13,046 nucleotides of DNA, taken from the NCBI GenBank assembly GCA_033721915.1, contig JAWWAC010000073.1, forward strand, positions 1-13,046, written 5' to 3'. Shown here piece after piece: positions 7,795-13,046 of the stretch. This DNA comes from REBR01 sp033721915 (GTDB lineage: Bacteria > Pseudomonadota > Gammaproteobacteria > Pseudomonadales > Oleiphilaceae). The notes under the pieces are model-generated. The model ran no database searches, was not told where the DNA came from, and saw nothing but the letters and a program-made list of their open reading frames with translations. Position 1 is the first letter of the stretch, and every line of letters starts with the position of its first letter. The position numbers were made by a program, and so were the translations under genes.

Positions 7795-9240
7795 ATGGTG
7801 GACCTGAGGCCACTGCTTTTTGCCAATGCCCTTATGGTCATGGTGGTCCTGTCCCTTGGCTTTGCCGGCCTGCAGGGGCACCTGCCGGGGTTCCCGGGGC
7901 TGCCGTCCTGGCACTGGCCCGGGCTCATCACGTCCATGGACAGGGCCCTGGACGGGTCCTTTGGGGCGCCCCCAGAGAGCGCCACGGATAGCTCCAAAGG
8001 GAACCTCAAAGGGAACCTCAAAAAAAGCTCCGTGGATAATCCGTTCACAGACAGCCCCCACAACTCACAAAGCAACCACAAAGAGAACGGTGCCGCCCCT
8101 GAGACGGCCAGCACCCCGGACACACCACCAAGCCCCATGGCCCACACAGAGGCCGCTGCGACGGCCCGGTCCGCAAGGCCGGTAATCCCCCTGGTGGAAG
8201 CGCCCTCCGGGTCGCCCTCAGCCACAGCTCCGGCGGATGTTGTCCCGGTGGACTCCGGCCCAGCCATTGAAGACGATCCCCCTCCCACCGATCCGGCCCC
8301 CGTGATTGAACTGGCCGTTCTGCGGCTGTCCGCCAACGTGCAACAGTGGCGCATCCGCGTTAACGGCAGGGACCAGGGGCTGGGGCAGGCCACCCTGACA
8401 CTGGCCCCGGGAGAGCACGATATTCACATCAGCAAGCCCGGCCACGCCCCCTGGCAGCAACGGATCAGACTGGCTCCCGGTGAGGACCGCCAGCTGACCG
8501 CCCGCCTTGAGCCCTACACCGAGGTGGCATTCCGGGACGGTCAGTGGCGCCATGATGTGGTCACGGGTGAAGGCCGCTACCGGGACCAAGAGGGCCTTTA
8601 TTACCGGGGGCAGTTCAGGGACAAGGCCTTCCATGGACGGGGAGAGGCCCGCTGGCCGGACGGACGCCGCTACCAGGGGGACTGGGTGGAAGGCCGCATG
8701 CAGGGCCACGGGGAGCTGCAACGGGCGGATGGCAGCCATTACCGGGGGGAATTCCAGGATAACCGGTTCCACGGCCAGGGCACCCTTACCACGGCCGACG
8801 GGGACCGCTACACCGGCCAGTGGACCCGTGGCAGGCTCAATGGCCGTGGCGTGCTCAGCTTCAGTGACGGCACGCTCTATGTGGGAGAGTTCCGTGACGG
8901 ACGCTTTCACGGGGAAGGCACACTGACCTTTGTGGATGGCCGCGTGTATCAGGGGGAGTTTGCCGATGGTCAGTACCATGGCCAGGGCAGCAAGACCTTC
9001 CGCTCCGGTCGTCGCTACACCGGACAGTTTGCCGAGGGGGAATTCCACGGCCGCGGCACCCTCTCCCACCCCAACGGGGGTCGCATTTCCGGCAGCTTCC
9101 GTGAGGGCGAGGCCTACGGCGAAGTGCGCCTGACCACCCCCCAGGGGGAACGCTTTATCGCCAGGACCTCAGAGCCCGGCGTCTGTTACCGCGAAGAAAG
9201 TTATCGCGCAACCCAATGCCCGCCCATGGATGGCTGGTAG
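7795..9240 (+). CDS. Signal-anchored PEGA-like and MORN-repeat protein
   Basis: A 481-residue protein. Residues 7-27 form one hydrophobic segment (LLFANALMVMVVLSLGFAGL) after an Arg, read as a signal anchor or signal peptide. Residues about 55-170 are low complexity, rich in Ser, Pro, Thr, Ala and Asp: a flexible linker. Residues 172-240 look like a PEGA domain (IRVNGRDQGLGQATLTLAPG, then HDIHISKPGH), a small beta fold of surface and periplasmic proteins. Residues 270-453 are eight MORN repeats in exact 23-residue register. The tail has two cysteines (464, 475), which fit a disulfide outside the cytoplasm. The likely location is therefore the periplasmic face of the inner membrane. The molecular role is unknown; MORN arrays usually bind proteins or lipids. 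ATG at 7795 has GAGG 10 nt upstream. Its stop is 26 nt before the response regulator start, so the two are probably co-transcribed. Confidence 0.85.
   Translation: MVDLRPLLFANALMVMVVLSLGFAGLQGHLPGFPGLPSWHWPGLITSMDRALDGSFGAPPESATDSSKGNLKGNLKKSSVDNPFTDSPHNSQSNHKENGAAPETASTPDTPPSPMAHTEAAATARSARPVIPLVEAPSGSPSATAPADVVPVDSGPAIEDDPPPTDPAPVIELAVLRLSANVQQWRIRVNGRDQGLGQATLTLAPGEHDIHISKPGHAPWQQRIRLAPGEDRQLTARLEPYTEVAFRDGQWRHDVVTGEGRYRDQEGLYYRGQFRDKAFHGRGEARWPDGRRYQGDWVEGRMQGHGELQRADGSHYRGEFQDNRFHGQGTLTTADGDRYTGQWTRGRLNGRGVLSFSDGTLYVGEFRDGRFHGEGTLTFVDGRVYQGEFADGQYHGQGSKTFRSGRRYTGQFAEGEFHGRGTLSHPNGGRISGSFREGEAYGEVRLTTPQGERFIARTSEPGVCYREESYRATQCPPMDGW
7996..8019 (+). repeat. 12-bp tandem duplication in the linker of the MORN protein
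   Basis: AAAGGGAACCTC occurs twice head to tail, encoding KGNLKGNL, and is followed by a run of seven A (8020-8026). The repeat is bracketed by an inverted repeat, CCACGGA (7982-7988) and TCCGTGG (8029-8035). This looks like slippage-prone, length-variable sequence in a disordered linker; the reading frame is kept. Confidence 0.7.
8602..9153 (+). repeat. Array of eight 69-bp MORN units
   Basis: The unit pattern is Y-x-G-x-[FW]-x6-[HN]-G-x-G or close to it, with a DG or similar pair before the next unit. Units begin at residues 270, 293, 316, 339, 362, 385, 408 and 431, each exactly 23 residues apart with no insertion or loss. The last unit is the most diverged (ISGSF in place of YxGxF). At DNA level the units differ widely, so this is an old, selected array rather than a recent expansion. 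Confidence 0.85.
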
Positions 9241-9266
9241 CTGTTTTCCGAATCCGAGGTATCTGC

Positions 9267-10493
9267 ATGAAAATCAAGAACGCGTTGCTGGTGGACGACT
9301 CCAAGGTCGCCCGTTTTGCCCTGGGCAAACTGCTGGAAGGCCATGACATGAACGTCACCATGGCCGGCTCGGCGGAAGAAGCCATCCAGAGACTGGAATC
9401 CGCCACTGACGCCCAGCCAGCGCCGGATGTGATTTTCATGGACCATCTGATGCCCGGCATGAACGGCATTGAGGCCACACAGGCACTCAAGCGCAACCCG
9501 GCCACGGCCGGCATCCCGGTGATTATGTGCACCTCCCGCAAATCCTCCGATTTTATCCGCCAGGCCCGACGTTTTGGCATCCACAACATCCTCGCCAAAC
9601 CGCCGGAGCCCGCGGGACTGCGGCGCTTGCTGGAAGAGCTCCATCAGGCGCCACACACGGCCACGGACAGCCAGGGCAGGGAAAACGCCGCCGGAGCCTC
9701 AACAGGGGCACGGACGGAGGAAATTGTGATTGAGCTGCCCCGTTATGGCAGCAACGGCTTCAGTGGCCGCGATACAGGCCAGCCACCACAGACGGCCGAC
9801 ATGACACGGGAGACGGAATCCGGGCCTGCAGCCCCTTTCGGTGCCTCCACCGAGGCAGCCCCGGAGGATAACGCCGCCTTCAGTGCCTCTGCCGGTGAAC
9901 CCCACCGGGATAACCGGCCAGACCCCGGTGACGCGCTGCTGGAGCGAATCGGGCAGTTATTGCCCACTGAGCGGAGCCATCAGCAACTGCAGGCGATGAT
10001 CAGCAACCTCTTTGAAGAGCACCAGGCCCGCATGAACCGTGAGCAGGAAAACTGGCTGGCCCAGCTGGGTGAGGACATCCGCCAGCTGCAGGAGAGCCTC
10101 AACCAGCACCTGTCACAGCAATTGCACCACCTCGGGGAGGAAGTCACCCAGCAGTTGAGCCACAACCTGGGCCAGCAGCTGCAGGGGCTGAGGCGGGCCA
10201 TGCAGAATGGCCGGCATACCGGGCTGTCACAGGACGACCTGGATGCACTGCGGGATCACATGACAGCCACGCAGACCATTGACACGGAGTTCTGGCAGAC
10301 ACTGCAGACGGAGGCCGTACAACAGGCCCAGGAGATTTCACGGGACACCGCGGAGGACATTGCCCAGCGCACACTGGATCTGTACCGGATGCACCGTCGC
10401 ACCAGCACCAACAGGGCTTACATGGTGGCACTGGCCATCAGTCTTGGGGTCTTTGCCACCGGCATCGCCTGGCTGTCAGGCGTCTTTGCCTGA
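9267..10493 (+). CDS. Membrane-tailed response regulator with no output domain
   Basis: A 408-residue protein. Residues 1-125 are a receiver domain: acidic pair Asp10/Asp11 (LLVDDSKVARF), phospho-acceptor Asp59 (VIFMDHLMPGMNG), switch Thr89 (VIMCTS) and conserved Lys111 (LAKPP). All catalytic residues are present, so it should be phosphorylatable. Residues about 126-220 are Ala/Pro/Glu-rich linker. Residues about 222-375 are charged and Gln-rich with heptad-like Leu spacing, predicted helical or coiled coil. Residues 384-406 are hydrophobic (AYMVALAISLGVFATGIAWL), a C-terminal membrane anchor just after a basic patch (YRMHRRTSTNR), which leaves the receiver in the cytoplasm. There is no DNA-binding, GGDEF, HD-GYP or other known output domain. 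ATG at 9267 has GAGGT 6 nt upstream. No histidine kinase lies nearby. Probably co-transcribed with the MORN gene. Its function is unknown to me. Confidence 0.88.
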   Translation: MKIKNALLVDDSKVARFALGKLLEGHDMNVTMAGSAEEAIQRLESATDAQPAPDVIFMDHLMPGMNGIEATQALKRNPATAGIPVIMCTSRKSSDFIRQARRFGIHNILAKPPEPAGLRRLLEELHQAPHTATDSQGRENAAGASTGARTEEIVIELPRYGSNGFSGRDTGQPPQTADMTRETESGPAAPFGASTEAAPEDNAAFSASAGEPHRDNRPDPGDALLERIGQLLPTERSHQQLQAMISNLFEEHQARMNREQENWLAQLGEDIRQLQESLNQHLSQQLHHLGEEVTQQLSHNLGQQLQGLRRAMQNGRHTGLSQDDLDALRDHMTATQTIDTEFWQTLQTEAVQQAQEISRDTAEDIAQRTLDLYRMHRRTSTNRAYMVALAISLGVFATGIAWLSGVFA

Positions 10494-10517
10494 AAATCGG
10501 CAGCCAGACGCTTTTTT
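10469..10517 (+). terminator. Nested hairpin and T-tract ending the response regulator gene
   Basis: The outer stem is CTGGCTG (10469-10475) with CAGCCAG (10501-10507). The inner stem is TCAGGC (10476-10481) with GCCTGA (10488-10493) and loop GTCTTT. A 7-nt bulge (10494-10500) separates the two on the 3' side. After ACGC comes a run of six T (10512-10517). The gene's stop codon lies inside the inner stem. The bulge and the 4-nt gap before the T-run make efficiency uncertain. Confidence 0.5.
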
Positions 10518-10525
10518 GTTACAAT
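10497..10525 (+). promoter_or_regulatory. Putative extended -10 promoter for the QueD-like gene
   Basis: TCGGCA (4 of 6 to -35), a 17-nt spacer, and TACAAT (5 of 6 to -10) with TGT just before it, making an extended -10 site. It lies 35 nt before the ATG at 10561. The T-run of the preceding terminator is part of the spacer, so transcription ends and restarts within about 30 nt. Confidence 0.5.
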
Positions 10526-10560
10526 CCGGACCACTGACCAGCAACCCGGAACCGCCTTCC

Positions 10561-11415
10561 ATGCATCGACTGTTTGTAGAGAATCTCACTGTCATTGATT
10601 TCGCCTATCTGGACGCCGAAAGGGGCCTGGTGGGTGAAAGCTGGATCGTGGATGTGGAGCTGGGAGGAGAGCTGGACCATCAGGGCATGGTGTTTGACTT
10701 CAGCCTGGTCAAGAAACGCATCAAGCGCCTGATTGATGAGCAGGCCGACCACCGTCTGCTGGTGCCACGGGAGTTCGGCGGACTGGCCATACAGCACCAT
10801 GACGACCGCCAGTGTCAGCTGAGCTGGCACACACGGGCGGGTGATCGCATCGAGCACCGCTCACCGGCCGACTCTGTGTTGTTCACCGAAGGCAGCGCCC
10901 TGAGCGAATCCGGCCTGGCCCGGCAACTGGAGGCCGCTCTGCGGGAGGTCCTGCCGGACAATGTGGCCCAGGTGCAACTGATACTGCGTCCTGAGCGCAT
11001 CGATGGCCACTGGTACCATTATGTTCATGGCCTCAAGAAACACGACGGCAACTGCCAGCGCATTGCCCACGGGCATCGCTCACGTCTGTTGATCGAGCGT
11101 GACGGGCAGAGGGCCACGGACCTGGAGCAGCACTGGGCGGAGCGCTTCCGGGATATCTACATTGCCACCCGGGAGGACCTGCAGGAGCGTTTTCACAGTG
11201 ACGGGGTGGATTATCACCGCTACGGCTACCGCTCCGACCAGGGGGAGTTCGCCCTGACCATCGCCGCACACCGTGTGCACAGCATCGACACGGACTCCAC
11301 GGTGGAATGGATCGCCGATTATCTGCTGCGCCAGTGCCAGGCGGGAGAACCGGACAGCCGCTTCCGGGTCCGTGCCTTCGAAGGCGTCGGCAAAGGGGCT
11401 CTGGCCGACTCCTGA
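10561..11415 (+). CDS. 6-carboxytetrahydropterin synthase (QueD/PTPS) superfamily protein, double T-fold
   Basis: A 284-residue protein, about twice the length of QueD (~120). The N-terminal half has GMVFDFSLVKKRIKRLIDEQADHRLL (given in part: GMVFDFSLVKKRI at 42-54, ADHRLL at 62-67). This matches the QueD strand with its catalytic Asp-His (Asp63, His64). The C-terminal half has CQRIAHGH at 165-172, matching the catalytic Cys and the zinc-binding HGH. His156 or His161 could be the third zinc ligand. STVEWIADYL (246-255) resembles the helix motif before the C-terminal strand, and Glu274 in RAFEGVGKGA resembles the pterin-anchoring Glu. Active-site parts are thus split between the halves. Long homologues are found in Pseudomonas relatives and are annotated as 6-carboxytetrahydropterin synthase. 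Whether this one makes the queuosine precursor or acts on another pterin is open. ATG at 10561 follows a weak GGAA; no other pterin or queuosine gene is in view. Confidence 0.8.
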   Translation: MHRLFVENLTVIDFAYLDAERGLVGESWIVDVELGGELDHQGMVFDFSLVKKRIKRLIDEQADHRLLVPREFGGLAIQHHDDRQCQLSWHTRAGDRIEHRSPADSVLFTEGSALSESGLARQLEAALREVLPDNVAQVQLILRPERIDGHWYHYVHGLKKHDGNCQRIAHGHRSRLLIERDGQRATDLEQHWAERFRDIYIATREDLQERFHSDGVDYHRYGYRSDQGEFALTIAAHRVHSIDTDSTVEWIADYLLRQCQAGEPDSRFRVRAFEGVGKGALADS

Positions 11416-11522
11416 GAGACTGAAAACGGCCTGCCCGCTGGATCACGGGCTGCAACCGGCGCCATCGCGGGCATGACAAACCCGCCAGACTGCATTCCAA
11501 CAGACTGTGTTCAAGCCGGCAT

Positions 11523-11589
11523 AAAAAAACCGGATGTCTTTAAGACTGTGCCTCCACTGGGCAGTCAGCATTAAAGACATCCGGCTTTT
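11523..11589 (-). terminator. Large hairpin terminator with A7/T4 flanks
   Basis: CCGGATGTCTTTAA (11530-11543) and TTAAAGACATCCGG (11571-11584) are perfect 14-bp arms. An inner GACTG/CAGTC stem (11544-11548 and 11562-11566) lies inside the loop. On the minus strand the hairpin follows tRNA-Glu and is directly followed by seven T, a strong intrinsic terminator for the tRNA transcript. On the plus strand it is followed by CTTTTC, so it may also stop transcripts from the QueD-like gene, which ends 107 nt before the A-run. Confidence 0.8.
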
Positions 11590-11598
11590 CGAATGTAG

Positions 11599-11674
11599 TG
11601 GCGTCCCCTAGGGGAGTCGAACCCCTGTTACCGCCGTGAAAGGGCGGTGTCCTGGGCCACTAGACGAAGGGGAC
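11599..11674 (-). tRNA. tRNA-Glu (anticodon TTC)
   Basis: A 76-nt cloverleaf with encoded CCA, nearly identical to E. coli tRNA-Glu. Acceptor strands are GTCCCCT and AGGGGAC with G discriminator. The anticodon loop CTTTCAC carries TTC and the T-arm has GTTCGAC. It lies 14 nt after tRNA-Ala on the same strand and is followed by the large terminator. It is a substrate of GltX, encoded just upstream. Confidence 0.97.
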
Positions 11675-11688
11675 ACAGGTGTCAAAAA

Positions 11689-11764
11689 TGGTGGAGCCAA
11701 GGAGGATCGAACTCCTGACCTCGGCGCTGCCAGCGCCGCGCTCTCCCAGCTGAGCTATGGCCCC
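11689..11764 (-). tRNA. tRNA-Ala (anticodon GGC)
   Basis: A 76-nt cloverleaf with encoded CCA. Acceptor strands are GGGGCCA and TGGCTCC with A discriminator; anticodon stem CGGCG/CGCCG, loop CTGGCAG with anticodon GGC; T-arm GTTCGAT. The G3-U70 identity pair of alanine tRNAs is expected at the third acceptor pair and is present (G3 opposite T in TGGCTCC). First tRNA of the two-tRNA unit. Confidence 0.97.
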
Positions 11765-11784
11765 ACTTCCTCGTGACGCGGCGT

Positions 11785-11813
11785 ATATTAGTAATCCGCC
11801 CCCCTCCCGTCAA
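11785..11813 (-). promoter_or_regulatory. tRNA-Ala/Glu promoter with GC-rich discriminator
   Basis: On the minus strand: TTGACG (11813-11808, 5 of 6), a 17-nt spacer, then TAATAT (11790-11785, 4 of 6). The spacer has a G-run (GGAGGGGGG). The bases just after the -10 are ACGCCGCG, a GC-rich discriminator of the kind that makes stable-RNA promoters sensitive to ppGpp. The first tRNA base is about 20 nt beyond the -10. It begins only 24 nt after the gltX stop. Confidence 0.7.
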
Positions 11814-11836
11814 CCCTTTTTTGAGGATTTTCTGCT

Positions 11837-13046
11837 TCACTCCGGATTCAGTGCGGCGAATTCCTTTTCCACCTTCTTGCTTTGCTTCTTGGAGAAGCCC
11901 CCCAGCACCTGCAGTGCATGGCGCAGTCGGGCACGGCTCATGTCCGGCCCCAGCAGCGCCATGGAGTCCATGACCGACCAGGAGTCCGGAGTGCCGGCAA
12001 TGGCCACAAAAATCGGCCGCATAAAGTCCCCCATCTTCAGATCCATGGCCTTCGCCAGTGCCTTGATGTCGGCAAAGATGTTCTCCTTGCTCCAGTGGCG
12101 CTGGGCCTCAAGGCGCCAGAGACTGAACTGCAGCACACGGCGCACCTGGTCCTCATCCAGCGCCTTGTGGGCAAAATCCTCAGGGGTCAGGTCCAGCATG
12201 CCGGAGAGCATGAATCCGGCCCTGGGCACGACGTCAGAGAACACATCCACACGGCTTTTCACATGGGGCACCAGCGGCGCCAGGCGCTCCCGGTTCAGCC
12301 ACCAGTCACCCACCCTGTCCATGAACTGCTCGTCACTGAGCTCTTCACGGATCCACAGGCCATTGAGCCAGCGCAGCTTCTCCACATCGAATATGGGCCC
12401 GCCCAGCGAGACACGGCTGATATCAAAGGCCGCCTCCATCTCCGCCAGGGTGAACTTCTCCCGTTCGTCGGGCATGGACCAGCCCATGCGCCCCAGGTAA
12501 TTGGTCACCGCCTCCGGCAGATAGCCCATACGCTCGTAGAAATTGATGCTGGTGGGGTTCTTTCGCTTGCTCAGCTTGCTCTTGTCCGGGTTGCGCAAGA
12601 GGGGCATATGACAGAACACCGGCTGATCCCAGCCAAAATACCGGTACAGCAGCTGATGCTTGGGGGCGGAGTTGATCCATTCCTCGCCGCGGATGACATG
12701 GGTGATGGCCATGCGGTGGTCGTCCACCACATTGGCCAGGTGGTAGGTGGGCATGCCATCGGACTTGAGCAGTATCTGGCAGTCCACCTGCCCCCAGTCG
12801 ATCTCGATGGACCCGCGCAGCATGTCCTCGATGACACAGGTCCCCTCCTCCGGCACCTTCATGCGGATCACATGGGGCTCACTGGCGGCCAGGCGCCGTG
12901 ACACCTCTTCTTCAGGCAGCTCCAGATCCCCCTTGATGCCCGGATTCAGTCCGGCGGCGCGGCGTTCCTCCCGGATCTGCTCCAGCTCCTCAGGCGTGCG
13001 GAAACAGTAGAAGGCATCCCCCTGGGCCACCAGTTGCTCGGCATAG
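11837..13046 (-). CDS. gltX: Glutamyl-tRNA synthetase, 5' end cut by window
   Basis: Charges tRNA-Glu with glutamate in the cytoplasm (class I synthetase). The 402 visible residues run from YAEQLVAQGDAFYCF to the stop. Visible family parts are LKSDGMPTYHLANVVDDH, the conserved ITHVIRGEEW, and the KMSKS-type loop SKLSKRKNPTS that binds ATP. After these comes the helical anticodon-binding region ending in KKVEKEFAALNPE. The N-terminal ~90 residues with the HIGH motif lie beyond the window. The segment lacks the Cys-rich zinc knuckle of E. coli GltX (only one Cys near FYCF), as in the Pseudomonas type. Whether it also charges tRNA-Gln cannot be judged here. The tRNA-Ala/tRNA-Glu unit lies 72 nt downstream on the same strand. 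Confidence 0.97.
   Translation of the reverse strand, partial: YAEQLVAQGDAFYCFRTPEELEQIREERRAAGLNPGIKGDLELPEEEVSRRLAASEPHVIRMKVPEEGTCVIEDMLRGSIEIDWGQVDCQILLKSDGMPTYHLANVVDDHRMAITHVIRGEEWINSAPKHQLLYRYFGWDQPVFCHMPLLRNPDKSKLSKRKNPTSINFYERMGYLPEAVTNYLGRMGWSMPDEREKFTLAEMEAAFDISRVSLGGPIFDVEKLRWLNGLWIREELSDEQFMDRVGDWWLNRERLAPLVPHVKSRVDVFSDVVPRAGFMLSGMLDLTPEDFAHKALDEDQVRRVLQFSLWRLEAQRHWSKENIFADIKALAKAMDLKMGDFMRPIFVAIAGTPDSWSVMDSMALLGPDMSRARLRHALQVLGGFSKKQSKKVEKEFAALNPE

Noticed and set aside
8020..8026. A7 run as a programmed frameshift site
   Set aside because: In the gene's frame it reads CTC AAA AAA AGC, which is not the X XXY YYZ heptamer, and the zero frame alone gives the full domain set.
8218..9069. 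283-codon open frame on the minus strand, opposite the MORN gene
   Set aside because: Its periodic content is the antisense of the MORN repeats, and the plus-strand protein has clear domain structure.
8602..9153. 69-bp periodic DNA as a CRISPR array or recent tandem duplication
   Set aside because: The period comes from 23-residue MORN units inside an open gene, and the units differ strongly at DNA level.
11882..12901. 339-codon open frame on the plus strand, opposite gltX
   Set aside because: It mirrors the GltX codons, has a composition unlike a real protein and has no ribosome site of note.

Overview
The window is typical GC-rich (roughly 60% by eye) gammaproteobacterial chromosome. PpsA, PpsR, the M16C peptidase, MgsA and GltX all read like the versions found in Pseudomonas, Marinobacter, Alcanivorax and Halomonas relatives. 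The tRNAs carry encoded CCA ends. No transposase, integrase, phage gene or CRISPR array was seen. Genus cannot be fixed from the sequence alone. Both ends cut genes: ppsA lacks its last residues at base 1, and gltX lacks its N-terminus at base 13046.

Layout. (a) 1-3353: a divergent pair, ppsA (PEP synthase, minus) and ppsR (its P-loop regulatory kinase/phosphorylase, plus), separated by a 216-nt region with small hairpins. (b) 3393-6815, minus strand: mgsA (methylglyoxal synthase) followed by a large M16C/PreP-type zinc metallopeptidase, possibly co-transcribed. A mismatch-containing hairpin lies between the convergent ends of ppsR and the peptidase. A perfect 9-bp dyad lies in the mgsA leader. 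(c) 7039-10493, plus strand: the least ordinary part. It holds a 2-TM protein with a basic N-tail and an acidic C-tail. Next is a signal-anchored protein with a disordered linker, a PEGA-like domain and eight MORN repeats in exact 23-residue register. Last, 26 nt further on, is a response regulator receiver domain with a long Gln-rich helical region and a C-terminal membrane anchor in place of an output domain. (d) 10561-11415: a two-half T-fold protein of the 6-carboxytetrahydropterin synthase (QueD/PTPS) superfamily, with active-site motifs spread over both halves. It has its own promoter overlapping the terminator of the upstream gene. (e) 11523-13046: a large hairpin terminator, then on the minus strand tRNA-Glu(TTC), tRNA-Ala(GGC), their promoter with a GC-rich discriminator, and gltX. 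This puts glutamyl-tRNA synthetase beside its own substrate tRNA.

Working together: ppsA/ppsR form an enzyme/regulator pair for the pyruvate-to-PEP step, and mgsA drains dihydroxyacetone phosphate in the same central-carbon area. gltX and tRNA-Glu are a functional pair. The best candidate for an undescribed system is the 7039-10493 membrane module. It could link an envelope-facing MORN/PEGA protein with a membrane-tethered receiver protein, but this rests on gene order and architecture only.
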